The notes under the pieces: generated by a model
Told to the model about the DNA's origin: nothing
Seen by the model: the letters and a program-made list of their open reading frames with translations, nothing else
Database searches by the model: none
NCBI GenBank assembly: GCA_944380885.1
Contig: CALWIZ010000005.1
Location: forward strand, 34,606-98,605
Length of the DNA: 64,000 nt
Direction of reading: 5' to 3'
Origin: an uncultured Clostridia bacterium
Lineage (GTDB): Bacteria; Bacillota; Clostridia; Oscillospirales; Acutalibacteraceae
Made by a program: the position numbers and the translations under genes
In this document: piece by piece, positions 25,457 to 34,835 of the stretch
How positions within the stretch are numbered: position 1 is the first letter of the stretch
Layout: each line of letters begins with the position of its first letter

Positions 25457-25503
25457 TCGGATAATATGGCAAAATATTTGCGTGCCGGAAAGGAACAGAT
25501 GAA

Positions 25504-27744
25504 ATGCTTGTAAAACCGGGGAAAATGATGGTTACAAGATCTCTTGTGGTCATGACGGTTCTTATACTTGCGCTTTCGATAATATCGGGAGCAAGTCTTG
25601 TAAATATAATGATAATCAAGGGAGAGGAATACCAAAGCGACGCGTCGGAGCAGCAGCTTTATGACAGTCTTATAACAGCGCCGAGGGGAGATATTTATGA
25701 CTGCAATATGCAGCTTTTGGCGACAAGCTCCGCGGCGTGGACGGTTTATATAACTCCCAACGGCATAAAAAAGCTGGAATCGGCGAAGGCTGAAGAGGTA
25801 AAGAAGGTAATTGCGGAAGGACTTTCGGAAATACTTGATCTTGATTATGAGACGGTTTACGGCTACACCGAAAAAAATTCTTATTATGTTATAGTAAAGA
25901 AAAAAATAGAAAAACCGGCGGCTGACAAGGTAAGACAGTTCATACTCGACAACGAGGAGCTGGAGCTTGTAAAATATATCGGAATAGACGAGACAACAAA
26001 AAGATATTATCCTAATGACAGTTTAGCGTCGGTGGTGCTCGGATTTGTTGGTTCAGACGATCAGGGACTTTCGGGAATTGAGAGCTATTACGATAACGAT
26101 CTCACCGGAATAGCCGGACGCGTAGTTGCGGCTAAAAACGCTGCGGGAACAAATATGCCGTTCTCGTACGAAAAGGTAGAAGAGGGAACAAAGGGAAAAT
26201 CACTTGTGCTGACGCTTGATTCCTATGTTCAGTATACCGCCGAAAAATATCTTGAGGCGGCGATTGAGGAAAACCAGATTGCTGAGCGCGGCGCGGCGGT
26301 GGTTATGAATGTTAATACCGGAGCTATTATCGCAATGGCGGTAAAAGGCGATTTTGACCCCAACGAGCCGTTTGAGCTTTCTGCGGAGGATCAGGCGAAA
26401 GTCGACGCCGCAACAACCGACGAGGAAAAAAGCAAGCTTGAAAACGAGCTTTTGAACCGTCAGTGGCGAAATAAAGCGGTGTCGGACACATACGAGCCCG
26501 GCTCGGTATTCAAGATTGTCACCGCGGCGATAGCGCTTGAAGAAAATCTTGTAAATAAAAACAGCAGCTTTTACTGCAGCGGCGTGACAACGGTGGCCGG
26601 CAGAACCTACCACTGCCATAAGGCAGGCGGCCACGGCTCCCAGAACCTTTTGCAGGCGATTTCAAATTCCTGCAACCCTGCTTTTATTACGATAGGTCAG
26701 CTTGTAGGCGTTTCAACCTTTTCAAAATATTTTAAGGCATTCGGTCTTACCGAAAAAACCGGAATAGACCTGCCGGGCGAGGCAAACTCAACATATCACA
26801 AGGAAGAGGATATGGGACCGGTTGAGCTTTCATCATCGTCATTCGGTCAGACCTTCAATGTTACGCCGATGCAGCTTATATGCGCGGTAGCTGCGTCTGT
26901 GAACGGCGGCTATCTCGTTCAGCCCCATGTAGTAGAGAAAAAGCTTGATGAAAACGTCAAGGTTGTGGAAACCACGTCAACATCATATAAGCGTCAGGTA
27001 ATATCAGAAACTACCTCGGCAACAATGCGTGAGCTGCTGCAGTTTGTTGCGGAAAACGGAGCTAAAAACGCGCTTGTTCCGGGTTATGACATAGGCGCGA
27101 AAACCGGAACATCACAGAAAGTATCAAAGATACTCGCCACCGGAGACGATTATCTCTATATAGGTTCCTGCGCTACGGTTGCACCGGCTGATAATCCGGA
27201 AATAGCGGTTTTTGTAATGCTTGACGAGCCTAAGGGCGATAAATACTACGGCGGCACGATAGCGGCGCCTGTCAACTCACAGATAATGAAAGATATTCTG
27301 CCGTATCTCGGATACGAGCCGAGCTATACCGAAGAAGAACTTAAAGCCCTTTCACTTACGGTTCCGGATACCGTCGGAACGGATGTGGAGGACGCGAAAA
27401 ATAAAGTCACCTCAGCAAAGCTTGAATATAAGGTGGTAGGCAGCGGCGAAAAAGTTCTGCGACAGCTTCCCGAAGCCGGTACAAAAGTTATTTCGGGCGG
27501 CACGGTGATTCTGTATACGGAGCAGGTCGGAAACGAGAAAGTTACTGTTCCGAACCTCCTTAACCTGAGCGTGACGGATGTAAACGCCGCAGCGTCGGCA
27601 GCGGGACTTAATGTTGAATTTTCCGGCAACACTACTATGGGCGGGCTTAAATCTTACAGTCAGAGTATAGACCCAGGAGAGACGGTCGACGCTGGAACCG
27701 TAATAACGGTTTATTTCAGAGAAGACAGCGCCGCGGACGGCTGA
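25504..27744 (+). CDS. Class B penicillin-binding protein (FtsI/SpoVD type) with two PASTA domains
   Basis: A 746-residue transpeptidase that cross-links septal or spore-cortex peptidoglycan. One membrane helix (about 12-36) anchors an outer dimerisation domain. The transpeptidase has S334-x-x-K337 (GSVFK), SCN in ISNSCNPAF, and K533-T-G. Two PASTA repeats follow (about 615-670 and 680-742, VPDTVGTDVEDAK and VPNLLNLSVTDVNA). As the only PBP of the cluster it could serve division, sporulation or both; the sequence does not decide. SD AAGGA is 9 bases before ATG. Confidence 0.93.
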   Translation: MLVKPGKMMVTRSLVVMTVLILALSIISGASLVNIMIIKGEEYQSDASEQQLYDSLITAPRGDIYDCNMQLLATSSAAWTVYITPNGIKKLESAKAEEVKKVIAEGLSEILDLDYETVYGYTEKNSYYVIVKKKIEKPAADKVRQFILDNEELELVKYIGIDETTKRYYPNDSLASVVLGFVGSDDQGLSGIESYYDNDLTGIAGRVVAAKNAAGTNMPFSYEKVEEGTKGKSLVLTLDSYVQYTAEKYLEAAIEENQIAERGAAVVMNVNTGAIIAMAVKGDFDPNEPFELSAEDQAKVDAATTDEEKSKLENELLNRQWRNKAVSDTYEPGSVFKIVTAAIALEENLVNKNSSFYCSGVTTVAGRTYHCHKAGGHGSQNLLQAISNSCNPAFITIGQLVGVSTFSKYFKAFGLTEKTGIDLPGEANSTYHKEEDMGPVELSSSSFGQTFNVTPMQLICAVAASVNGGYLVQPHVVEKKLDENVKVVETTSTSYKRQVISETTSATMRELLQFVAENGAKNALVPGYDIGAKTGTSQKVSKILATGDDYLYIGSCATVAPADNPEIAVFVMLDEPKGDKYYGGTIAAPVNSQIMKDILPYLGYEPSYTEEELKALSLTVPDTVGTDVEDAKNKVTSAKLEYKVVGSGEKVLRQLPEAGTKVISGGTVILYTEQVGNEKVTVPNLLNLSVTDVNAAASAAGLNVEFSGNTTMGGLKSYSQSIDPGETVDAGTVITVYFREDSAADG

Positions 27745-27768
27745 GGCAAAGAAAGCAAGGGAGAATAA

Positions 27769-29193
27769 ATGAAACTTAAAAATCTTATAGAATGCGGCGG
27801 AAAAATAGGCGAAACCGAAATAACGGGAATAACCTGCGATTCAAGACAGATAAAGCCGGGATACGCTTTTGTTTGTATAAAAGGAACAAAGTCTGACGGT
27901 CACGATTACGCGGCGTCGGCGGTGGAATCTGGAGCCGCGGCAATTATATGTGAACGAGACCTCGGAATAAGCTGTCAGGTAATAACGGAAAATACCCACG
28001 CGGCATACGCGGACATGTGCGCGGCGTGGTTCGGCAATCCCGCCGACAGTTTAAGACTGTTCGGCGTTACCGGCACAAACGGCAAAACCTCGGTCACATA
28101 TATGCTTAAGAAAATATTTGAAAAGGCGGGCTATAAGGTAGGACTTATAGGCACGATACAGAATATGATAGGCGACGAGGTTATAGCGGCGCACAATACT
28201 ACACCGAACGCTTACGAGCTTAATTCGCTTTTTGCGCTTATGAAAGCCAAGGGCTGCGCCGTTGTTATAATGGAAGTATCTTCCCACGCGCTTGACCAGC
28301 TTCGTGTATACAGGCTTAATTTTGAAGTGGCAATGTTTACGAATCTTACGCAGGATCATCTTGATTACCATATTACAATGGAGAATTATCTTGCGGCTAA
28401 GAAAAAGCTGTTCAGAATGTGCAGGACCGCCGTTATAAACAGCGATGACAGCTACGCTCAAAAACTGATGGAGGGACTTGACTGTAAAATAGTCACATAT
28501 TCTACCGGTAATGATTCGACATACAGCGCCAAGGGCATAAATTACCGTCCTGCGAGCGTAGAATACGAATTTGTAAGCGATACCGAGATATGCCATATTA
28601 AAGTTGCTACCGGAGGAAAATTTACGGTTTACAATTCACTGTGCGCGGCAGTGTGCGCGGTTGAGGCGGGAATACCTGTAAAGATTGCCGCGGAGGCACT
28701 TTCTGAGCTTAACGGCGTAAAGGGAAGAGCGGAAAATGTTCCGACCGGCAGGGATTTTACAATTATAATAGACTACGCGCATACTCCGGACGGTCTTAAA
28801 AATATACTTTCCACCTTTCGTGAGTGCAAAAAGAACCGTCTTATTGTTGTGTTCGGCTGCGGTGGCGACAGGGATAAAACAAAGCGCCCTATAATGGGAA
28901 GTATAGCGGAGCATTTTGCCGATTACGTTATAGTGACAAGCGATAATCCGCGCACCGAAGACCCAGGAGCTATAATTAAGGATATACTTTCCGGAATGAA
29001 AAATTCCGCTGTTCCCGTAAAGGTTATAGAAAACAGAACAGAAGCTATAAAATTTGCTGTTTCAATTGCCGAAAAAGATGATATAATAGTACTTGCCGGA
29101 AAAGGGCATGAAACATATCAGATACTCGGCACGGGAACGATTCATCTTGATGAGCGTGAAATTGTTGCGGAGGCGCTTAAAGAGCTTAAATAA
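27769..29193 (+). CDS. murE: UDP-MurNAc-tripeptide synthetase (meso-DAP adding)
   Basis: A 474-residue Mur ligase. ATP loop GVTGTNGKTSVTYML, UDP-MurNAc contacts HNTTPN, and the acceptor-recognition motif SDNPRTEDP are present. DNPR at this position is the marker of enzymes adding meso-diaminopimelate rather than lysine, which predicts the peptidoglycan type. Length is normal. It follows the PBP by 24 bases; murF, usually next, is absent. Confidence 0.96.
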   Translation: MKLKNLIECGGKIGETEITGITCDSRQIKPGYAFVCIKGTKSDGHDYAASAVESGAAAIICERDLGISCQVITENTHAAYADMCAAWFGNPADSLRLFGVTGTNGKTSVTYMLKKIFEKAGYKVGLIGTIQNMIGDEVIAAHNTTPNAYELNSLFALMKAKGCAVVIMEVSSHALDQLRVYRLNFEVAMFTNLTQDHLDYHITMENYLAAKKKLFRMCRTAVINSDDSYAQKLMEGLDCKIVTYSTGNDSTYSAKGINYRPASVEYEFVSDTEICHIKVATGGKFTVYNSLCAAVCAVEAGIPVKIAAEALSELNGVKGRAENVPTGRDFTIIIDYAHTPDGLKNILSTFRECKKNRLIVVFGCGGDRDKTKRPIMGSIAEHFADYVIVTSDNPRTEDPGAIIKDILSGMKNSAVPVKVIENRTEAIKFAVSIAEKDDIIVLAGKGHETYQILGTGTIHLDEREIVAEALKELK

Positions 29194-29230
29194 TCGGTAA
29201 AACGCTCCCTGCCGGAAAAGGAGAGAAAAA

Positions 29231-30253
29231 ATGAAAGATCTTACACCTGTTATAGCCGCGGCGGTCGCGTTCGCGGTGACCGCGGCACTCGGATATATTG
29301 TTATTCCGTATTTAAAACGGCTGAAATTCGGGCAGACTATACTTGACATAGGTCCGAAATGGCATAAGGATAAGCAGGGAACACCTACTATGGGCGGAGT
29401 TATGATGATCGCTGGACTTCTGCTTTCGGTCGGAATAGCGTTTGCTTATTCCGCCGCGAGTGGCGGCCGTTTTGCGTCTGAAATGACCGATTCATACCGC
29501 CTCGCCGTTTTTCTTTCGGGAATAGCTATGGCGCTTTGCATGGCGGCGATAGGTTTTATGGACGATTATATCAAGGTTGTAAAAAAACGGAATCTCGGAC
29601 TGACCGCGAGACAGAAAACCTTTCTGCAGCTCCTTGTTTCAGCGGCGTATCTTGCTACACTCTGCATTTCCGGTATGAAAACCACTACTATACCGTTTAT
29701 CGGCGATATCGATATCACAAGCGGCTGGGGACTGCTTTTCTGGCCGGTGGCGCTCATGTTTATTTACGGCTTTACCAACGCCGTGAATCTTACCGACGGT
29801 ATCGACGGTCTTGCAAGCACGGTAACACTTGTGGTTGCCTGCTCGTTTATGCTGGCGTCCGGATTTATTAACAATATGGGGATAAATGTACTGTCCGCGG
29901 CGCTGGCAGGCGCCTGCGTCGGATTTATAGTATGGAACGCAAAACCGGCGAAGGTATTTATGGGGGACACGGGCTCAATGTTCCTCGGAGGTATGGTTGT
30001 GGCTGTTTCATTCGGAACAGGCAGACCGGTGCTTCTTATATTTGCGGGAATAACATATTTTCTTGAGGCGCTGTCCGATATTATTCAGGTGGCATACTAC
30101 AAACGCACCAAAAAGCGTATATTTAAAATGGCGCCGCTTCATCATCATTTTGAAATGTGCGGCTGGTCAGAGGAGAAAATTGTTCTTGTCTTTTCTCTCG
30201 TGACGGCGGTCGGCTGCTTTGTATCGCTTCTGCCGCTGATTTTTAACTGGTAA
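29231..30253 (+). CDS. mraY: Phospho-N-acetylmuramoyl-pentapeptide-transferase
   Basis: A 340-residue integral membrane enzyme that moves phospho-MurNAc-pentapeptide to undecaprenyl phosphate, forming lipid I. About ten membrane segments. Catalytic motifs are KQGTPTMGG, GFMDDYIKV, NAVNLTDGIDGLA and the MAPLHHHFE loop. SD GGAGAG precedes the ATG. ftsW follows after 17 bases. Confidence 0.96.
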   Translation: MKDLTPVIAAAVAFAVTAALGYIVIPYLKRLKFGQTILDIGPKWHKDKQGTPTMGGVMMIAGLLLSVGIAFAYSAASGGRFASEMTDSYRLAVFLSGIAMALCMAAIGFMDDYIKVVKKRNLGLTARQKTFLQLLVSAAYLATLCISGMKTTTIPFIGDIDITSGWGLLFWPVALMFIYGFTNAVNLTDGIDGLASTVTLVVACSFMLASGFINNMGINVLSAALAGACVGFIVWNAKPAKVFMGDTGSMFLGGMVVAVSFGTGRPVLLIFAGITYFLEALSDIIQVAYYKRTKKRIFKMAPLHHHFEMCGWSEEKIVLVFSLVTAVGCFVSLLPLIFNW

Positions 30254-30270
30254 TTCTGGAGGAAAAAAGT

Positions 30271-31407
30271 ATGGCGAAACCTAAAAGGAGAAAAAGTGAA
30301 TATGTTTCAGGAAAGCTCGACATAACCTTTTTATCCTTTGTGCTGATACTCTTCACAATAGGTCTCGTTATGCTTTTTTCTGCGAGCTATGCCTATTCGT
30401 ACGAATATTACGGCAACAGCTATAAATTCATAACAAGGCAGGCGCTGTTCGGAGCCGTCGGTATAGTTATAATGCTCGGCGTATCAAAAATCGATTATCA
30501 TTTCTGGCGCAAGTTCGCATGGATAGCATATGCTGTGACAATTATAATGTTAGGAGTACTGCTTGTACTTCCGCCTATGGTAGAGGGAATGGACGTAAAG
30601 CGGTGGATCGTTATAGGACCCGTGAATTTCCAGCCTTCTGAAGTGGCTAAATTTGCGGTTATACTTTTGTTTTCGTCTCTTATAGCGGCGAATCAGAAAC
30701 AAATGAAGAGCTTCAGATTTATAGTTTTTCTTGTGTTTCTGTTAGGTCTTACCTGCGGACTTGTGGTGTTTGAGCCGCATCTGTCGGCAACAGTTCTCAT
30801 ATTTGCCATCGGCGTGGTACTGCTCGTTGTGGGAGGAATCCCGAAGCGATATATTTTTGCCGGCGCAGGTGCCGCTGCGGGACTGGGAGTGCTTGCCGTT
30901 GTAACCGGATTTATAGGCTACGGTTCTGACCGTATAAAATACTGGCTCGACCCTTGGGCGGATCCTACCGGTCTCGGTTTCCAGACTATACAGTCGCTTC
31001 TCGCGATAGGTTCAGGCGGTATTCTCGGCAGGGGAATAGGCCAGTCAAGACAGAAATATCTCTGGGTGCCGGAGCCTCACAACGATTTTATTTTTTCGAT
31101 AGTCTGCGAGGAGCTCGGACTCATCGGAGCTATGGTTATAATACTTCTTTTCTGCCTGCTTGTTTGGCGCGGTTTTACAATAGCCATGCGCTCGCAGGAT
31201 AAGTTCGGTTCTTTGCTTGCGATAGGACTTACCTTTCAGGTTGGTCTTCAGGCAATGCTCAATATATGGGTTGTCACTAACACAATTCCCAATACCGGCA
31301 TAAGCCTTCCGTTTTTCAGTTACGGCGGAACGTCGCTTGTCATACTGCTTGCGGAAATGGGTATTGTGCTGTCGGTCTCAAGGGGAGCCAGTATAGAAAA
31401 AACTTAG
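30271..31407 (+). CDS. ftsW: Septal peptidoglycan polymerase FtsW (SEDS family)
   Basis: A 378-residue SEDS protein with about ten membrane helices. Signatures include GLVMLFSASYAYS at helix 1, RQALFGAVGI, NFQPSEVAKFAVIL, FEPHLSATVL and NTIPNTGISLPFFSYGGTS. SEDS proteins polymerise glycan strands with a partner class B PBP, here most likely the one at 25504. The alternative name SpoVE or RodA is possible; the position in the dcw cluster favours FtsW or SpoVE. Confidence 0.93.
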   Translation: MAKPKRRKSEYVSGKLDITFLSFVLILFTIGLVMLFSASYAYSYEYYGNSYKFITRQALFGAVGIVIMLGVSKIDYHFWRKFAWIAYAVTIIMLGVLLVLPPMVEGMDVKRWIVIGPVNFQPSEVAKFAVILLFSSLIAANQKQMKSFRFIVFLVFLLGLTCGLVVFEPHLSATVLIFAIGVVLLVVGGIPKRYIFAGAGAAAGLGVLAVVTGFIGYGSDRIKYWLDPWADPTGLGFQTIQSLLAIGSGGILGRGIGQSRQKYLWVPEPHNDFIFSIVCEELGLIGAMVIILLFCLLVWRGFTIAMRSQDKFGSLLAIGLTFQVGLQAMLNIWVVTNTIPNTGISLPFFSYGGTSLVILLAEMGIVLSVSRGASIEKT

Positions 31408-31434
31408 CGCGTATTTCTGAAGGGGCGTGAAAAT

Positions 31435-32547
31435 ATGAAAATACTTTTTGCGGGCGGCGGAACAGCGGGACATATAAATCCGGCGCTTGCCGTTGCCGAT
31501 TATATAAAGGAAAACCATCCGGACGCTGAAATATCGTATATCGGAACGGCGGATAAGCTGGAAGCAAGACTTGTGCCGGAGAAAGGATACGCTTTTTATA
31601 CGATAGACGTAGCGGGATTTCAGCGAAAGCTGTCGCTTAAAAACATAGAGAGGAATATCTCCGCGGCGGTTAAGGCGGTCACCTCCTCGGCGGCTTCAAA
31701 AAAGCTGCTTAAGGAGATACAGCCCGATATTGTCGTCGGAACAGGCGGATATGTCAGCGGTCCGGTGCTCAGGGAGGCGCAGAAGCTTGGCATAAAGACC
31801 GCCATACACGAGCAGAACGCTTTTCCGGGGGTCACCACCAAAATGCTTGCCTCAAAGGCGGACAGGGTAATGCTCGCAATGCCCGAGGCGCAAAAGTATC
31901 TGAAGCTCAAAAAAGAACCTGTTATAACCGGAAATCCGGTAAGGGGAGAGCTGCTTAAGATTTCCCGAGACGAGGCAAGGGCGAAGCTCGGACTGGACAG
32001 CCGGCCGCTTATTCTTTCGTTCGGCGGCTCTTTGGGAGCCAGACGGATAAATGAAGCCGTTACAGAGCTAATAAAATGGCATAACGGTACCGGCAGGTTC
32101 TATCATATACACGGCACTGGAAAGGCAGGTTATGAGTCTGTGACTCAGACGCTTTCGGATACTGATTTGGCTCCCCAAATCGATGTGCGCGAATATATAA
32201 ATGATATGGACGTATGTATGGCGGCGGCTGATCTTGTGATATGCCGCGCGGGCGCTATAACATTAAGCGAGCTTTGCTGCTGCGGAAAGCCTTCGGTGCT
32301 TATACCGTCGCCGTATGTGGCGGAGAATCATCAGTACCACAACGCCATGACGCTTAAAAAGGCGGGCGCCGCTGAGGTTCTTGAGGAAAAGGACCTTACG
32401 GGTCAGAGCCTTATAGATACAGTTTCAAAAATAATAGATAACAAGCCGCTGCTTGAGCGTATGGGAAACGCGGCGCGTAAACACGCTATTGCGGACGCAA
32501 ATAAAAGAATTTACGATGTTTTAATGCAATTATATACCGGAGCGTGA
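31435..32547 (+). CDS. murG: UDP-GlcNAc:lipid I N-acetylglucosaminyltransferase
   Basis: A 370-residue GT-B glycosyltransferase that makes lipid II on the inner membrane face. The glycine loops GGGTAGHINPALA and GTGGYVSGPVL, the HEQNAFPG segment, FGGSLGARRIN and the C-terminal CRAGAITLSEL plus ENHQYHNA are intact. SD AAGGGGCG precedes ATG. Length is normal. Confidence 0.96.
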   Translation: MKILFAGGGTAGHINPALAVADYIKENHPDAEISYIGTADKLEARLVPEKGYAFYTIDVAGFQRKLSLKNIERNISAAVKAVTSSAASKKLLKEIQPDIVVGTGGYVSGPVLREAQKLGIKTAIHEQNAFPGVTTKMLASKADRVMLAMPEAQKYLKLKKEPVITGNPVRGELLKISRDEARAKLGLDSRPLILSFGGSLGARRINEAVTELIKWHNGTGRFYHIHGTGKAGYESVTQTLSDTDLAPQIDVREYINDMDVCMAAADLVICRAGAITLSELCCCGKPSVLIPSPYVAENHQYHNAMTLKKAGAAEVLEEKDLTGQSLIDTVSKIIDNKPLLERMGNAARKHAIADANKRIYDVLMQLYTGA

Positions 32548-32609
32548 CATTTTTCGCATTTTCGCATAGTATGAACTGTGAAAAGTTTTTACTGTGAGAG
32601 GGTGCGGCT

Positions 32610-33869
32610 ATGACCGAAATTTTAGTAAACGGCGGTAAACGGCTTTCGGGTGAGATAAGCGTGCAGGGAGCGAAAAACAGCGTTCTGCCGGTGCTTGCGG
32701 CTACATTGCTTTGCGGGGGCGAAAGCGTCATACATAACTGCCCCGCGCTTTCAGATGTCGAAACATCACTTAAAATATTAAGACATCTCGGCTGTAAATG
32801 CTCAAAGGAAGGCAGTACGGTCAATGTTGACAGCAGCAGTATAGCGGCATTTGATATTCCGGACAGCCTGATGCGGGAAATGCGTTCGTCGGTTGTTTTT
32901 CTCGGCGCGGTGATAGGTAGAACCGGCAGGGCGGTAATAAGCAGCCCGGGAGGCTGCGAGCTGGGTCCGCGCCCTATTGACCTCCATCTTTCCTCGCTTG
33001 AGCAAATGGGAGTGACAATACAGGAAGAACACGGCTTCCTTAATTGCACGGCTGAAAAAGGCCTGCACGGAGCAGAAATTCATTTGAGTTTTCCGAGTGT
33101 CGGGGCTACTGAGAATATTATTCTCGCTGCCGCTACCGCTGAAGGGACTACCGTTATTCATAACGCGGCTAAAGAGCCGGAAATAAGCGACCTCGCGGAT
33201 TTTCTCAATCGTGCGGGAGCGCGTATATACGGCAGCGGTTCAGATACAATAAACATATACGGAGTAAAAAAGCTCGGCGGAACAGAGCATACGATTATTC
33301 CCGACCGTATAGCCGCTGCGACATATATGGCCTGCGCCGCGGTGACAGGCGGTTCGGTTACGCTTAACAGCATTATGCCGCCGCATATGATGTCGGTCCT
33401 GTGGTGCTTTAAGGAGTGCGGCTGCACGGTGGTTTCGTCAGGCAGAAGCGTCAGACTAACTGCGCCTTCAAGACTACGCCGCGTCCCGACCGTAAGGAGT
33501 CTCGTTTATCCCGGATTTCCTACCGACGCAGGTCCTGTCGCCGTGGCTATGCTTTCAGCGGCGGAGGGAACGTCGGTATTTGTGGAAAACATATTTGAAA
33601 ACCGTTTCAGGTATGTCGATGAGCTAAAGCGTTTCGGCGCTAAAATAAAAACAGAGGGGAAAATAGCCGTAATAGAGGGAACGGACCGCCTTTCCGGAGC
33701 GCACTGCAAGGCAACCGACCTTCGCGGAGGCGCTGCCCTTGTAATAGCGGCGCTGCGTGCGGACGGCGAATCAAGAATAGGGGAGATACATCATATAGAG
33801 CGCGGTTATGACGATATTGTCGGCAATCTCAGCGCGCTCGGTGCGGATATAAAATACAGCGGGGACTGA
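32610..33869 (+). CDS. murA: UDP-N-acetylglucosamine 1-carboxyvinyltransferase
   Basis: A 419-residue enolpyruvyl transferase, first committed step of peptidoglycan synthesis. The N-terminal LSGEISVQGAKNSVLP loop, the catalytic cysteine in SPGGCELGPRPIDLHL, and the final DLRGGAALVIAAL are present. The fosfomycin-target cysteine is retained. A MurA inside the dcw cluster between murG and ftsQ is a layout known from Bacillota. SD GAGAGGG precedes ATG. Confidence 0.95.
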   Translation: MTEILVNGGKRLSGEISVQGAKNSVLPVLAATLLCGGESVIHNCPALSDVETSLKILRHLGCKCSKEGSTVNVDSSSIAAFDIPDSLMREMRSSVVFLGAVIGRTGRAVISSPGGCELGPRPIDLHLSSLEQMGVTIQEEHGFLNCTAEKGLHGAEIHLSFPSVGATENIILAAATAEGTTVIHNAAKEPEISDLADFLNRAGARIYGSGSDTINIYGVKKLGGTEHTIIPDRIAAATYMACAAVTGGSVTLNSIMPPHMMSVLWCFKECGCTVVSSGRSVRLTAPSRLRRVPTVRSLVYPGFPTDAGPVAVAMLSAAEGTSVFVENIFENRFRYVDELKRFGAKIKTEGKIAVIEGTDRLSGAHCKATDLRGGAALVIAALRADGESRIGEIHHIERGYDDIVGNLSALGADIKYSGD

Positions 33870-33873
33870 TTTT

Positions 33874-34662
33874 TTGAACAGACCAGATGTCAATGACGAG
33901 TTTTTGAGAAAAAGAAAACTGCGCCAGCGTAAAATACGCCGGCGCAGAATAATTACCGCGTTGGTTTTCTTCGGAATACTTTTTATCGCTGTCGGCGTAA
34001 TACTGTCGCTTACGGTGCTGTTTCCGATAGAACAGATAAATGTTTCGGGAAGCGAGAAATATACATCTGATGAGATTATCGGTGCCTGCGGTATAAAGAC
34101 AGGCGACAATCTTTTTATGTCTTCCGCTGACGAGGAAGAATTAAAAGAGAAACTGCCGTATATTGAAAGCGTAAGTGTAAGCCGCAAGCTGCCTTCAACA
34201 CTTATTATAAAAGTAAAGGACGCGTCGGAATATGCCTGTTTCAGTACCGGCGGCAAATACTATGCCGTAAGCGAAAAATGGCAGGTTCTCAATGCCTACG
34301 ATACAAAACCGGAGGGCATATTTGAAATAAAGGCTGACGGCACCGAATGCACACCGGGGAAAACCGTCGTGTTTTCCGGGGAAAAGTCTGAAACGCTTAT
34401 AAAAGATATTATTTCACTCGCCGGCGAGTATTCGCTTAAAATTGACGGAATCGATATAACAAACGAGCTTGCGGTTACTGTCGGTGTTGATGGCAGATTT
34501 TCCGTGAACTTCGGTACATCAAACAATTTATCTGAAAAATTCGCACATCTTTCCGGAATGGTTAAAAATATAGCTGAAGACAAATCCGGTAAAATTGATT
34601 TGAGTATGTGGACAAGCAGTAATACACAGGGAACTTTTGTGGAAAATAAAGGTACGGAATAG
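33874..34662 (+). CDS. divIB: Cell division protein FtsQ/DivIB
   Basis: A 262-residue bitopic protein. The basic cytoplasmic tail (RKRKLRQRKIRRRR at about 9-22) precedes a membrane helix (about 25-48), a POTRA domain (FPIEQINVSGSEKYTSDEI to LPYIESVSVSRKLPSTLII) and an outer beta domain. The TTG start lies 8 bases after GGGGA and only 4 bases after the murA stop. It scaffolds FtsL/DivIC and the septal synthases. Confidence 0.9.
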   Translation: MNRPDVNDEFLRKRKLRQRKIRRRRIITALVFFGILFIAVGVILSLTVLFPIEQINVSGSEKYTSDEIIGACGIKTGDNLFMSSADEEELKEKLPYIESVSVSRKLPSTLIIKVKDASEYACFSTGGKYYAVSEKWQVLNAYDTKPEGIFEIKADGTECTPGKTVVFSGEKSETLIKDIISLAGEYSLKIDGIDITNELAVTVGVDGRFSVNFGTSNNLSEKFAHLSGMVKNIAEDKSGKIDLSMWTSSNTQGTFVENKGTE

Positions 34663-34672
34663 TCATTTTTCA

Positions 34673-34709
34673 TATGCCGGAGGCTGTGTCGGCACCGGTT
34701 TTCGGCATA
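34673..34709 (+). other. Hairpin between divIB and ftsZ
   Basis: TATGCCG (34673-34679) pairs with CGGCATA (34703-34709) and the interior is GC-rich. No U tract follows, so it may be a weak terminator or processing site. The AT-rich stretch 34741-34800 after it probably contains the ftsZ promoter, but no clean -35/-10 pair stands out. Confidence 0.4.
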
Positions 34710-34835
34710 CCAGAAAAAAATTACAGGAATGTAATAAAAAGTGTTGAAATTTAAAAACAGATATGTTAATATCTATATATAATTGTATTTTTGAGAAGTA
34801 TAATATATTTTTACATAAGCACGGAGGAATTCAAA

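Noticed and set aside
28051..28596. Open frame of 181 codons on the minus strand opposite murE
   Set aside because: It is antisense to conserved MurE motifs with no promoter or SD of its own.
34791..34835. N-terminal extension of FtsZ
   Set aside because: No SD precedes it, whereas GGAGG precedes the ATG giving the standard FtsZ start.
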